This document shows, piece by piece, positions 6,352-15,014 of a stretch of 32,510 bases of DNA. Position numbers and translations under genes: made by a program. Positions within the stretch are counted from its first letter, which is position 1. Each line of letters opens with the position of its first letter. A model generated the notes under the pieces. It was not told where the DNA came from, ran no database searches, and saw nothing but the letters and a program-made list of their open reading frames with translations. The stretch lies in the NCBI RefSeq assembly GCF_012910885.1, contig NZ_WTVM01000037.1:1-32510 (forward strand), in the 5' to 3' direction. This DNA is from Azoarcus taiwanensis. Lineage in GTDB: Bacteria > Pseudomonadota > Gammaproteobacteria > Burkholderiales > Rhodocyclaceae.

Positions 6352-6368
6352 TTGGCAGATTAATTGCA
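6352..6368 (+). promoter_or_regulatory. Sigma54 (-24/-12) promoter of the fliF operon
   Basis: TTGGCAGATTAATTGCA matches the TGGCA-N6-TTGCW pattern, with 10 bp between GG (6354-6355) and GC (6366-6367). Transcription would start near 6380, leaving a ~108-nt leader before fliF. Two CGGCAA boxes and a hairpin lie in that leader. Confidence 0.85.
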
Positions 6369-6385
6369 AGTCAGTCAATAGTAAC

Positions 6386-6412
6386 CGGCAAATAGGCGGC
6401 AAAAAATGCCGC
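6386..6412. promoter_or_regulatory. Two CGGCAA boxes and a hairpin in the fleS-fliF gap (candidate FleR site)
   Basis: CGGCAA occurs at 6386-6391 and 6397-6402, exactly 11 bp apart, one helical turn. The second copy is part of a GCGGCA/TGCCGC stem (6396-6401 with 6407-6412) around AAAAA. The site lies 6 to 22 bp downstream of the expected fliF transcription start. FlrC-type activators are known to bind downstream of some sigma54 starts. On the other strand the same boxes read TTGCCG, and one has a 17-bp spacer to TGCAAT (6368-6363), so binding could also affect fleSR transcription. The motif is seen; assignment to FleR is inferred. Confidence 0.5.
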
Positions 6413-6487
6413 TTATCGAACGCTGGGGCTTGTGCTGCACACGTGACAATGCCGCCATCCGCTATTGGGACCGAGAAGGACACGAAC

Positions 6488-8173
6488 ATGGCCACCGCCG
6501 ATACCGCAACCGCACCTGGCGCCGCACCCGGCGCACAGGTCATGCAGCGACTGAACGCCCTGACGCAACGGCAGAAAATGTCCGCCGCAGCGGCGATCGC
6601 GTTTGCGCTGTCGCTCATCATCGGCGCCTGGTTGTGGGCACGCACGCCAGACTACGCAGTGCTCTTCGCCAACCTCGACGAGCGCGATGGGGGCGCCATC
6701 GTCACCGCTCTGCAACAACAGAACATTCCCTATCGGTTCTCCCCCGGCGGCACCGCAATCATGATCCCCTCGGGCCAGGTCCATGACGTGCGACTTCGTC
6801 TGGCGGCACAGGGTATCCCTAAAGGCGGGCTGGTCGGGTTCGAGGTCATGGAGAACCAGCGCCTTGGGGTGTCCCAGTTTCTTGAACAAGTGAACTATCA
6901 GCGGGCGCTCGAAGGTGAACTGTCGCGCACCGTGCAGTCCATCGCTTCAGTGTCGGCGGCCCGGGTCCATCTCGCCATTCCCAAGCAGAGCGGTTTTCTG
7001 CGCGACGCGCAGCGTCCGTCGGCGTCGGTCATGGTCAATCTGTACCCCGGGCGCAGCATGGATCCGATGCAGGTTGCCGGCATTGTTCACCTGATCGCCT
7101 CGAGCGTGCCGCAGATGTCAAACGAGGCGGTCAGCGTCGTCGACCAGAACGGCAACCTGCTCACGCACCGCAGCGATCCGATGATGACCGCCGGACTGGA
7201 CGCAACCCAGCTCGAATACGTGCGTCAGGTCGAGGCCGCCTATGTGCGACGCATCGAGACGCTGCTCGCGCCGCTCGTCGGCTCGGGCAACTTCCGCGCT
7301 CAGGTGACTGCGGACGTCGATTTCAATCGGGTCGAGGAGACCGCTGAAACCTTCAGGCCCAACCCGGCACCGGATCAGGCCATCCGCAGCCAGCAAACAA
7401 CTGAACAACTTACCCGCGATCCGGGTGCCCAAGGCGTGCCCGGTGCGCTGACCAACCAGCCTCCGGTACCGGCCACCGCGCCAATCACCGACCCGGCGGT
7501 ACCGGGTACGCCTGGCGAGAACGGCTTGCCGCTGAACAGCAACCGCAGTGCCACGATCAACTATGAACTGGACCGCACCATCCAGCACATCCGTCAATCT
7601 CCGGGGCAAGTCCGTCGGCTGTCGGTCGCTGTGGTGGTGAACCACCGCACCGAAACACTGCCGAACGGCCAGACGCGAACCGTCGCGCCCTCTGAGGAAG
7701 AAACGAACCGTATCCGGGACATCGTGCGCGAGGCAATGGGTTTCGAAGTGGCGCGTGGCGACAGCCTCAACGTCTCCACCGCAGCTTTCACCGCAGTCGA
7801 GGAAGACGTGCTGGCAGCGCCGCCCCTGTGGAAGGATCCGGACGTAATCCAGCTCGCCAAGGAACTCTTCCGCTACTTTGTGGTTCTTCTGGTGATCGGT
7901 GCGGCATACTTCGGCGTAGTCCGGCCGTTGATCAAGAGCTTCGAGCGCGAAGCCGAGCGTGAGCGCGAGCGTGAGGAAGCCGAGCGCAAAGCGCTTGAGG
8001 CGGCTGCACTGGAAGGCGACGAAGACGCGATTGTCCAACTGGGTGCTGCAGGCAAGGCTGCCCCAAGCTTCCAGGACCGGCTTGAACGTGCCCGTCAGTT
8101 GGCACGTGACGATCCAAGAGTGGTGGCCAACCTGATCAAGGAATGGATGGCTGGCGAAGAGGGTAAGAAATGA
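6488..8173 (+). CDS. fliF: Flagellar MS-ring protein FliF (561 aa)
   Basis: FliF forms the inner-membrane MS ring that seeds basal-body assembly and houses the export gate. The first membrane segment (AAAIAFALSLIIGAWLWA) is near residues 38-55 and the second (YFVVLLVIGAAYFGVV) near 461-476. The ring-building periplasmic region lies between them, with conserved stretches such as GGAIVTALQQQNIPYRF and SARVHLAIPKQSGF. The C-terminal tail (RLERARQLARDDPRVVANLI) is the FliG-binding motif. The ATG at 6488 is chosen over an in-frame ATG at 6443 because AGAAGGA lies 8 nt upstream and family length fits. It is the first gene of the rightward operon, and its TGA overlaps the fliG ATG by 4 bp. Confidence 0.97.
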   Translation: MATADTATAPGAAPGAQVMQRLNALTQRQKMSAAAAIAFALSLIIGAWLWARTPDYAVLFANLDERDGGAIVTALQQQNIPYRFSPGGTAIMIPSGQVHDVRLRLAAQGIPKGGLVGFEVMENQRLGVSQFLEQVNYQRALEGELSRTVQSIASVSAARVHLAIPKQSGFLRDAQRPSASVMVNLYPGRSMDPMQVAGIVHLIASSVPQMSNEAVSVVDQNGNLLTHRSDPMMTAGLDATQLEYVRQVEAAYVRRIETLLAPLVGSGNFRAQVTADVDFNRVEETAETFRPNPAPDQAIRSQQTTEQLTRDPGAQGVPGALTNQPPVPATAPITDPAVPGTPGENGLPLNSNRSATINYELDRTIQHIRQSPGQVRRLSVAVVVNHRTETLPNGQTRTVAPSEEETNRIRDIVREAMGFEVARGDSLNVSTAAFTAVEEDVLAAPPLWKDPDVIQLAKELFRYFVVLLVIGAAYFGVVRPLIKSFEREAEREREREEAERKALEAAALEGDEDAIVQLGAAGKAAPSFQDRLERARQLARDDPRVVANLIKEWMAGEEGKK

Positions 8174-9171
8174 CGACCCCACAGGAAGGACTCGAGAAGA
8201 GCGCCCTGCTCCTGCTGACTCTCGGCCCGGACGAGGCCGCAGCGGTACTCAAGCACCTCGGCCCGCGTGAAGTGCAGAAACTGGGCATGACCATGGCCTC
8301 TTTGCCCGCCCAGCCGCGGGACAAGGTCGATGGCGTCATCACCGAACTGGAAGCGCATTGCGAGAAAGGCGCGCCGATCGAGGCCAACGAGGAGCACATC
8401 CGCGACATGCTCACCAAGGCGCTCGGTGACGACCGGGCCGCCCACATCATCTCGCGCATCATGCAGGGCTCGGACACCGCGGGCATCGAGAGCCTCAAGT
8501 GGATGGATGCCGCCACTGCCGCCGACATGATCAAGAACGAGCATCCGCAGATAATCGCAACGATTCTCGTGCATCTGGAGTTCGATCATGCCGGCGAGAT
8601 CCTGAAGCAATTCACCGATCGCCTGCGTAACGATGTCATGCTGCGTATTGCAACGCTGGACGGCGTGCAACCCATTGCGTTGCGCGAGCTGAACGAGTCC
8701 CTCACCCGCATGCTCGCAGGGGCCACCTCGGTGCAGAAAGCCGCCATGGGAGGTGTGCGCCATGCTGCCGAGATCCTCAACTACGTGGGTGCCACTGCCG
8801 AAACCGCGGTGCTAGACAACGTCCGCGAATACGACCCTGAGCTTGCCCAGAAGATTCTCGACGAGATGTTCGTATTCGAGAACCTGCTCGACATCGACGA
8901 CCGCGGCATCCAGACCCTGCTTCGCGAGATCCAGTCGGATTCGCTCATCACGGCACTCAAGGGCGCGGCGCCGGAACTTCGCGAGAAGATCTTCAAGAAC
9001 ATGTCGCAACGTGCGGCGGAAATGATGCGCGAGGATCTCGAGGCCAAGGGACCGGTACGCCTGTCCGAGGTCGAGGCGGAGCAGAAGGAAATCCTCAAGA
9101 CGGTTCGCCGACTCGCCGAGGAAGGCCAGATCATGCTCGGCGGCAAGGGAGGCGACGATGCCTTCGTGTAA
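8170..9171 (+). CDS. fliG: Flagellar motor switch protein FliG (333 aa)
   Basis: FliG sits on the cytoplasmic face of FliF and meets the stator to generate torque; it also links to FliM. The N-terminal domain (~1-100, GLEKSALLLLTLGPDEAAAV) binds FliF. The middle domain carries the EHPQ motif (NEHPQIIATILVHL, near 125-135). The C-terminal torque helix has the conserved charged pattern FENLLDIDDRGIQTLLREI. The full family length is present. The start overlaps the fliF stop as ATGA, so the two are translationally coupled. Confidence 0.98.
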   Translation: MTTPQEGLEKSALLLLTLGPDEAAAVLKHLGPREVQKLGMTMASLPAQPRDKVDGVITELEAHCEKGAPIEANEEHIRDMLTKALGDDRAAHIISRIMQGSDTAGIESLKWMDAATAADMIKNEHPQIIATILVHLEFDHAGEILKQFTDRLRNDVMLRIATLDGVQPIALRELNESLTRMLAGATSVQKAAMGGVRHAAEILNYVGATAETAVLDNVREYDPELAQKILDEMFVFENLLDIDDRGIQTLLREIQSDSLITALKGAAPELREKIFKNMSQRAAEMMREDLEAKGPVRLSEVEAEQKEILKTVRRLAEEGQIMLGGKGGDDAFV

Positions 9172-9213
9172 GGCTTGGCCCGAACTGCGCGCCTCTTCTC
9201 CCGGAGCCCGGGC

Positions 9214-9921
9214 ATGACGATCACCCGCCATCAGGCGGTGGGCGCCTACCAGCCCTGGCAGCCGCCCTCTTTCGATCCCGCAACGGCACCACCGGACGAA
9301 CAGGCCGACGGCGAAACCCTGGCCGAGGAAGCCCCCGTCGCCACTGAAGCACAGGACGACACAGCCGCCCCAGACTTCCGTTTGCCGACTGCCGACGAGA
9401 TCGAGCAGATCTACGAGCAAGCTCGCCAGGAGGGCCGTGAGGCCGGATTCGCCGAAGGACGCGCCGCCGGCTACGACGAGGGCAAGGCGCTCGGCCGGAC
9501 CGAGGCCGAGCGCCTTGCGAAGCTCGTGGACACGATTGAAACCGCATTTCAGGAGCTCGACCAGCAGGTCGCTCAGGAGATCGTCACACTCGCCATCGCA
9601 GTGGCACGACAAATCGTCGGCCATGCAGTCGCCACGGATTCAAGCGCCGTGCTTCACGTAGTACGCGAGGCGTTGCTGCAGTTACCGCAGAACAAGGTCC
9701 GCATCCACATCAACCCGCAGGACGCAGCGGGGATTCGTGAGTATCTGGGCGATCAGCTTGAGCAGGGACATCACCATCTGCTCGAGGACGAATCCATCGA
9801 GCGCGGCGGCTGCCGTCTCGAGTCGGCTGGTTGCGAAGTCGATGCCACGATGGAAACCCGTTGGCGGCGAGTCGTCGAAGGTATGGGCCGAGACGCCACC
9901 ACCTGGGAAACCGACGAATGA
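9214..9921 (+). CDS. fliH: Flagellar export regulator FliH (235 aa)
   Basis: FliH is the peripheral stalk of the flagellar type III export ATPase. It binds and restrains FliI and tethers it to FliN. After a low-complexity acidic N-terminal part (~15-60), the protein has the diagnostic GxxxG repeat run, [20 protein letters not shown], followed by a coiled coil and the C-terminal FliI-binding domain ([20 protein letters not shown] onwards). The ATG at 9214 has GGAG 8 nt upstream; the frame is open from a TTG at 9175, but that start is less likely. Its stop overlaps the fliI start by 4 bp. Confidence 0.95.
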   Translation: MTITRHQAVGAYQPWQPPSFDPATAPPDEQADGETLAEEAPVATEAQDDTAAPDFRLPTADEIEQIYEQARQEGREAGFAEGRAAGYDEGKALGRTEAERLAKLVDTIETAFQELDQQVAQEIVTLAIAVARQIVGHAVATDSSAVLHVVREALLQLPQNKVRIHINPQDAAGIREYLGDQLEQGHHHLLEDESIERGGCRLESAGCEVDATMETRWRRVVEGMGRDATTWETDE

Positions 9922-11315
9922 GCTCGCGTGCTGAACTCTGGGGCAATTTCGTCCGCGCCCATGTCGATCTGGTCGAAAACGTCACGCCCCATCAAACCTC
10001 CGGACGACTGACACGGATCAACGGTCTGGTCATGGAGGCCGCCGGGATCAAGTTGCCGCTGGGTGCCGGTTGCCGGATTCTGACAATTAACGGTGGCGAG
10101 GTCGAAGCCGAGGTCGTCGGTTTCAACGGCGAACGGCTTTACATGATGCCCACCGACGACGTTTTCGGCCTGGCACCAGGCGCACCGGTATTCCCGATAA
10201 CACCGACCCCGTCACCCCCGAGAGTCGGCGACGACATCGCGCCCAGACGCCGGACCTCAGATCGCGCCAAACACCTGCCGGTTGGTGACAACCTGCTCGG
10301 CCGGGTGGTTGACGGGGCGGGCCGCCCGCTGGACGGGCTTGGCCCACTGGACACCGATCTGACCCGCTCACTGCAGAGCCGCCCTTTCAATCCACTGGTG
10401 CGTGCTCCGATCCGGGATGTGCTCGATGTCGGTATCCGGGCGATCAATGCCTTGTTGACCGTGGGGCGAGGCCAGCGTCTGGGCCTGTTCGCAGGCTCCG
10501 GTGTGGGCAAATCGGTGCTCATCGGCATGATGGCTCGCTACACCCAGGCCGACGTCATCGTTGTTGGACTGATCGGCGAACGGGGGCGTGAGGTCAAGGA
10601 GTTCATCGAGGAAAACCTCGGCGAGGAAGGACGCGCACGCTCCGTCGTGGTCGCCGCACCGGCCGACACGAGCCCCTTGATGCGACTGCAGGGTGCAGCC
10701 TACGCAACCACCATCGCAGAGTACTTCCGCGATCAGGGCAAACAGGTGTTGCTGATCATGGATTCGCTGACCCGCTATGCCATGGCGCAGCGCGAAATCG
10801 CGCTCGCGATCGGCGAGCCACCAGTCACCCGCGGCTATCCGCCAAGCGTTTTCGCCCGCCTGCCAGCGCTGGTCGAGCGTGCGGGTAACGGGCGGGACGG
10901 CGGTGGTTCGATCACTGCGTTCTATACCGTGCTTGCCGAGGGAGACGACCAGCAGGATCCGATTGCGGATTCGGCACGCGCGATTCTGGACGGTCACTTC
11001 GTGCTGTCGCGCACGCTTGCCGACCAGGGGCACTACCCCGCGATTGACATCGAGCAATCGATTTCCCGCGCCATGCACAATCTGGTCGCGCCGGAACACT
11101 TCGAGGTTGTCCGTCAGTTCAAGCAGTTGTTCGCACGATATCAACGGTCGCGAGACCTTATTGCCGTTGGTGCTTACCAGCCTGGCTCCGACCCCATGCT
11201 CGATCGCGCGGTCCAGATGTATCCGGCACTGGAGGGTTTTCTCCAGCAACGCATCGACGAGCAGGTATCCTGGGACGGCGCCATTGGCCAGCTCGCGACG
11301 CTTTTTCACGCCTGA
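9918..11315 (+). CDS. fliI: Flagellum-specific export ATPase FliI (465 aa)
   Basis: Hexameric ATPase, related to F1-beta, that energises and sorts flagellar export substrates. Walker A is AGSGVGKS (192-199) and Walker B is VLLIMDS with D282; the catalytic Glu lies in the conserved [13 protein letters not shown] stretch (~220-232). The C-terminal helical domain ([20 protein letters not shown]) is typical. The start at 9918 follows from the ATGA overlap with fliH; the open frame upstream is not FliI-like. Length is normal. A 165-bp gap follows before fliJ. Confidence 0.98.
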   Translation: MSSRAELWGNFVRAHVDLVENVTPHQTSGRLTRINGLVMEAAGIKLPLGAGCRILTINGGEVEAEVVGFNGERLYMMPTDDVFGLAPGAPVFPITPTPSPPRVGDDIAPRRRTSDRAKHLPVGDNLLGRVVDGAGRPLDGLGPLDTDLTRSLQSRPFNPLVRAPIRDVLDVGIRAINALLTVGRGQRLGLFAGSGVGKSVLIGMMARYTQADVIVVGLIGERGREVKEFIEENLGEEGRARSVVVAAPADTSPLMRLQGAAYATTIAEYFRDQGKQVLLIMDSLTRYAMAQREIALAIGEPPVTRGYPPSVFARLPALVERAGNGRDGGGSITAFYTVLAEGDDQQDPIADSARAILDGHFVLSRTLADQGHYPAIDIEQSISRAMHNLVAPEHFEVVRQFKQLFARYQRSRDLIAVGAYQPGSDPMLDRAVQMYPALEGFLQQRIDEQVSWDGAIGQLATLFHA

Positions 11316-11480
11316 CCGGCAGTGCCGGCAAGCCTGCGGGGCATGCTCGAGACGCAACGAACGATAGTCCAGCGCATCGCTCAGCGTCGTGACCGATCAC
11401 ACGGAGCCTGCGCACGGTTGCCGTAGAATGGAGTGCTATGGCGATGATCGCCACTGCCTCAATACGATCGACTCAACGCA
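11316..11480 (+). promoter_or_regulatory. fliI-fliJ gap with palindromes and a possible promoter
   Basis: Right after the fliI stop, CCGGCA (11316-11321) pairs with TGCCGG (11323-11328). CGGCAA occurs at 11326-11331 and its reverse TTGCCG at 11418-11423. A -10-like TAGAAT (11424-11429) follows, and then the 15-bp palindrome TGGCGATGATCGCCA (11439-11453), placed where an operator near the start of transcription would be. No good -35 or -24/-12 pair is visible, so a promoter is uncertain. Confidence 0.3.
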
Positions 11481-11942
11481 ATGACCAAGCCCTTTCACCT
11501 CAAACCCCTGCAAGAACTCTCGCAAAGCAAACTGGAAGACGCAACACGAGAGCTCGGTCGGCTGGTCGCCCACGAGCAGGAAGGGGCGAAGAAGCTCGAG
11601 ATACTGCAGAACTACCGGGCGGAGTACGAGGCGCGGTTCAGGGACGCTCTTGACGAGGGCATCGGCATGGAAGCCTTTCGCAACTACAGCGCGTTCATGA
11701 CCCGCATCGACCAGGCCATTTCCATTCAGCAGGCACAGGTCGAGCAATCGCGCCGCAACACCACCGCCGGCAGGCAGACCTGGATGCACCAGCGCAACCG
11801 AAGCAAGGCGTTCGACGCCTTGCACGAGCGCCACGTCAACGCTGAGAACCGTCGCGAAGCCCGCAGCGAGCAGAACCTCAGCGACGAACGTGCCACGCGC
11901 AAAGCCTGGCAGGCGAGCACCCAGGAAGAGGAAGACTCCTGA
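11481..11942 (+). CDS. fliJ: Flagellar export chaperone FliJ (153 aa)
   Basis: FliJ is the coiled-coil central stalk of the export ATPase, analogous to the gamma subunit, and escorts chaperones to the export gate. The protein is almost wholly charged helix, consistent with a long antiparallel coiled coil. The segments LGRLVAHEQEGAKKLEILQN, YRAEYEARFRDAL and FDALHERHVNAENRREARSE match the family layout, and the length is normal. It lies between fliI and fliK as in many proteobacteria. No strong ribosome binding site precedes the ATG. Confidence 0.93.
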   Translation: MTKPFHLKPLQELSQSKLEDATRELGRLVAHEQEGAKKLEILQNYRAEYEARFRDALDEGIGMEAFRNYSAFMTRIDQAISIQQAQVEQSRRNTTAGRQTWMHQRNRSKAFDALHERHVNAENRREARSEQNLSDERATRKAWQASTQEEEDS

Positions 11943-11945
11943 CGC

Positions 11946-11962
11946 CTGGCACACTGCTTGCA
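11946..11962 (+). promoter_or_regulatory. Sigma54 (-24/-12) promoter of fliK
   Basis: CTGGCACACTGCTTGCA fits the consensus, with 10 bp between GG and GC, and begins 3 bp after the fliJ stop codon. The expected start of transcription (~11974) falls inside a 7-bp inverted repeat, TGGAATG (11963-11969) / CATTCCA (11976-11982). It separates fliK and downstream genes from the fliF promoter. Confidence 0.82.
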
Positions 11963-11982
11963 TGGAATGCTCGAACATTCCA
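11963..11982. repeat. 7-bp inverted repeat at the fliK transcription start
   Basis: TGGAATG and CATTCCA are perfectly complementary around CTCGAA. The repeat lies directly downstream of the -12 element and upstream of the fliK ribosome binding site (AGGA at ~11984). It could be a protein site or a 5' hairpin in the mRNA. Confidence 0.4.
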
Positions 11983-11996
11983 CCAGGACAGTGGCC

Positions 11997-13307
11997 ATGA
12001 CCCCAAAAACAAGCGCACTCGACCGCACCGCCAGCCCGGTGCATTTGCTCACTAGCATGCAGAGCAGCACTGCGGAGGCAAACCGAAGGGGCAACTTCGG
12101 ACAGCTGCTCGAGAACACCATGCAGCCGCAACCCACCGAATCCGCGCGGACACCGAACCGAGATGCGGAACGCCCGAGCGAACGACAGACACCACGCTCC
12201 CGGGAAAAGGAATCCCGCCCCGCCGAAGCGCAATCAGCCTCGCGCAGCGACCGAGGGAAAGAGGTCGGAAGCCGTGATGCCGGACCCGAGTCGGACAAGG
12301 CCAGCCCCTCGTCCGATGCGGAACGTACCGACCCAACCGGCAATCCGCAGGCCCGCGAAGAGGGAGAGAGCGAAGACACAGAGACCGAGAAAGGTGAGCT
12401 GCTACCGCAGACTCACGCAAAGGGAGAAAACGAAGACGCTGAAACCCAGGATCCGGCAAAGCTTGCCGTGCTGGCGGCTGTCCTTGCCGCGCTGCGCGGC
12501 AATACGGAAACCGCGGAAACCGAGGAAGGCACTTTGTCGTCGACGCGGCCTGCGCAAGGCGGGACGGCCTCGGCACTATCCGCCGATGGAGAAGGCAAGA
12601 ACGGCGGCAACCGTCCAGGCAGCGCAAAGAACGCTTCGGCTGCAGCGCAACTCGCCGCCACCAGCTCGGTCAGTGCGTCGGTCGCCAACGAGGCCGCCAA
12701 ACCGGTCGCAGCGTTACGCTCAACCGAAGCCGTCACTGCATTGGCGTCCGCGACGCTTCCATCCCGGAACGCCGCAACCAACGCCGGTGCCACAGAAAAC
12801 CTCACCAACATGCCATCGTCCGCGCCGATCACCGCACCCCGCGCCGAGTTGGCGACGCTGCACAAGATGCTGGTCCCCACGCCGGCCGGCCAACGTCAGT
12901 GGGCAGACGACGTCGCGAATCGAGTCATCTGGATGGCAGGACGTGGAGAAGGTCGCGCCGAACTCATCCTCACCCCGCCGCATCTCGGGAAACTTGGGGT
13001 CTCGATTCAAATGAACGGGGAGCAGACAACCGCACACTTCGTGGCCGCCTCCCCTGTTGCACGCGAGACACTCGAGCATGCGCTACCGCGTCTCCGGGAG
13101 GCCTTGCAGCAAGCCGGCATCATGCTTGGCGACGCCAGTGTCAGCACCTCTGGCGACCAGCAGGCGCACAATGGCGGCGAAGGCGCCAGGGGTGGCGATA
13201 AGCGCGCGCAATCGAACGAATACGGTATCCTCCCCGAGGCAGCCGAAGTGGCGGCCAACGCCCGGTGGACTCAAGTGGGAAACAATCTGGTCGATATCTT
13301 TGCATGA
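11997..13307 (+). CDS. fliK: Flagellar hook-length control protein FliK (436 aa)
   Basis: FliK is secreted as a molecular ruler and switches the export gate from hook to filament substrates. As usual for the family, the N-terminal ~290 residues are low-complexity, rich in Glu, Ala, Thr and Ser, and poorly conserved. The C-terminal Flg_hook domain (~300-400) is clear: VIWMAGRGEGRAELILTPPH, LGKLGVSIQMNGEQTTAHFV and LPRLREALQQAGIMLGDASV. The ATG at 11997 is chosen because AGGA lies ~9 nt upstream; the frame is open from a TTG at 11958 that overlaps the sigma54 promoter. Four exact CGGCAA-type hexamers cluster inside the gene at 12454-12502. Confidence 0.93.
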   Translation: MTPKTSALDRTASPVHLLTSMQSSTAEANRRGNFGQLLENTMQPQPTESARTPNRDAERPSERQTPRSREKESRPAEAQSASRSDRGKEVGSRDAGPESDKASPSSDAERTDPTGNPQAREEGESEDTETEKGELLPQTHAKGENEDAETQDPAKLAVLAAVLAALRGNTETAETEEGTLSSTRPAQGGTASALSADGEGKNGGNRPGSAKNASAAAQLAATSSVSASVANEAAKPVAALRSTEAVTALASATLPSRNAATNAGATENLTNMPSSAPITAPRAELATLHKMLVPTPAGQRQWADDVANRVIWMAGRGEGRAELILTPPHLGKLGVSIQMNGEQTTAHFVAASPVARETLEHALPRLREALQQAGIMLGDASVSTSGDQQAHNGGEGARGGDKRAQSNEYGILPEAAEVAANARWTQVGNNLVDIFA

Positions 13308-13452
13308 GGTGGATACGGACCCGGCTTTTCTTCTTGGGGGCCGACCGGACCCGTCAGGGGCTGACGGAATTAGGCCCGCTCTGCGCGTCTTTTTCGAGCT
13401 TGGATTGCGCGGCAGCTCACTGATAATGCCTCATCGAAGACAGGAGTGATCA
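13308..13452 (+). other. 145-bp fliK-fliL gap
   Basis: No ORF, hairpin with a T-run, or -24/-12 pair is convincing here. A good ribosome binding site (CAGGAG) for fliL lies at its end. fliL is therefore probably read through from the fliK promoter. Confidence 0.4.
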
Positions 13453-13989
13453 ATGGCGAAGGACGCCGAGAAGGGCAAGGGCAAGGTTGACGGGGAAGAG
13501 AAGCCCAAGAAGGGCAAGAAGCTCCTCGTCATCATTCTAATCGTCGTCCTGCTGCTCGCTTTGGTGGCTGCCGGTGTGGTCGGCATGCTGCTTCTCAAGC
13601 GCGGCGGTGCTGCGGAAACCGTTGTTCCAGCCGCGAGCGCCCCTGCTCCCGTGCGAGTTGATCTGTCGCGCCCACCTACATTTGTCGCGCTTGACGCTTT
13701 CACCGTCAATCTCGCTCCCGACGAGGGCACCCGCTTTCTCCAGGTCGTCATGGCCTTGCGAGTTGCAGATGCCCGGACCGGTGACAACCTGAAGGGATTC
13801 ATGCCGGAAATACGCCATCGCATCAACCTGCTGCTATCGAGCAAGCTGCCTTCTGAAGTTGCGACCGCTGCAGGACGTGAAGCGCTCGCAAAAGAGATCG
13901 CGGACGAAGTCAATGCAGTGCTTGGCGTTCCACCCGGCGCGGACGGCCCGATCCAGGCCGTACTCTTCAACTCCTTCATCGTTCAATAG
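13453..13989 (+). CDS. fliL: Flagellar basal body-associated protein FliL (178 aa)
   Basis: Single-pass inner-membrane protein that surrounds the stators and supports torque, especially under load. A lysine-rich cytoplasmic N-terminus (1-23) is followed by one membrane segment (~24-48, LLVIILIVVLLLALVAAGVV). The periplasmic FliL domain follows, with FVALDAFTVNLAPDEGTRFL near 78-97 and the family C-terminus AVLFNSFIVQ. The start is supported by CAGGAG 7 nt upstream. It is followed 14 bp later by fliM, the conserved fliLM pairing. Confidence 0.96.
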   Translation: MAKDAEKGKGKVDGEEKPKKGKKLLVIILIVVLLLALVAAGVVGMLLLKRGGAAETVVPAASAPAPVRVDLSRPPTFVALDAFTVNLAPDEGTRFLQVVMALRVADARTGDNLKGFMPEIRHRINLLLSSKLPSEVATAAGREALAKEIADEVNAVLGVPPGADGPIQAVLFNSFIVQ

Positions 13990-14003
13990 AGGAGCCAGGG
14001 GCG

Positions 14004-15014
14004 ATGTCGTCTACCGATTTTCTCTCTCAGGACGAGGTGGATGCCCTCCTGCGGGGCGTGACTGGAGAATCCGACGACGTCGATAACGCAGGCGAGGAAG
14101 AAGGCGGCGTCCGCAGTTACAACCTCGCCACCCAGGAGCGGATCGTACGTGGGCGCATGCCCACGATGGAGTTGATCAACGAACGCTTTGCGCGCTATCT
14201 GCGCATCGGCCTGTTCAACTACATGCACCGCAGCGCCGAAGTGTCCGTCGGACCGATCAAGGTGCAGAAGTACGGGGAGTTCGTACGTAACCTGGTCGTG
14301 CCGACGAACCTCAACCTGATTCAAGCCAGACCACTGCGCGGCACTGGCCTGGTCGTGTTCGACCCAAACCTAGTATTTCTGGTGGTCGACAACATGTTCG
14401 GCGGCGACGGGCGCTTTCACACTCGTGTGGAAGGCCGGGACTTCAGCCCCACGGAACAACGCATCATCCAGGGCCTGCTGAACGTCGTGTTCACCGAAAT
14501 GTCGCGTGCCTGGGCGCCGGTGTTCAAGCTGGACTTCGAATACGTCCGTTCGGAAATGAACTCCCAGTTCGCCAACATCGCGACGCCCTCCGAGATCGTG
14601 GTGTCCACGGCATTCTCACTCGAACTGGGTGACGCGCAGGCCGAGATGCATGTCTGCTTCCCTTATTCGATGGTCGAACCGATCCGCGACCTGCTCTATT
14701 CGACGATGCAGAGCGATCACCTGACCCAAGACAATCGCTGGCTCAAGCTGCTCACCCGGCAGCTACAGACCGCGGAGATCGAGCTAGTCTGCAACCCGGG
14801 TTCGGCCAATGTGACTCTGCGCGACGTGCTCGATCTTCACGTTGGCGACGTCATCCCCCTTAACATTCCAAAGCTGATCGAGGCCCAGGTGGACGGCGTA
14901 CCGGTGATGGAGCTGAAGTATGGAATTCGCAATGGGAGTTATGCCGTGAAGGTGGAACGCTTCGTCGCGAGCAGCGAGGAAGATGCGCTGCACCATGGAG
15001 AAGAGAATGGCTGA
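14004..15014 (+). CDS. fliM: Flagellar motor switch protein FliM (336 aa)
   Basis: FliM is the C-ring subunit that receives phospho-CheY and passes the switch signal to FliG. The N-terminal CheY-binding peptide is present (FLSQDEVDALLRGV, residues 6-19). The CheC-like middle domain includes NERFARYLRIGLFNYMHRSA and the GGDGRFHTRVEGRDFSPTEQ region. The C-terminal SpoA domain ends the protein (DVLDLHVGDVIPLNIPKLIE). Length is normal. Its last 8 bp overlap the start of fliN, giving translational coupling of the two C-ring proteins. Confidence 0.98.
   Translation: MSSTDFLSQDEVDALLRGVTGESDDVDNAGEEEGGVRSYNLATQERIVRGRMPTMELINERFARYLRIGLFNYMHRSAEVSVGPIKVQKYGEFVRNLVVPTNLNLIQARPLRGTGLVVFDPNLVFLVVDNMFGGDGRFHTRVEGRDFSPTEQRIIQGLLNVVFTEMSRAWAPVFKLDFEYVRSEMNSQFANIATPSEIVVSTAFSLELGDAQAEMHVCFPYSMVEPIRDLLYSTMQSDHLTQDNRWLKLLTRQLQTAEIELVCNPGSANVTLRDVLDLHVGDVIPLNIPKLIEAQVDGVPVMELKYGIRNGSYAVKVERFVASSEEDALHHGEENG

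Noticed and set aside
7118-8182. Long open frame (354 codons) antisense to fliF
   Set aside because: fliF is certain here. The antisense product is rich in His, Arg and Leu with no domain, as expected of a shadow frame.
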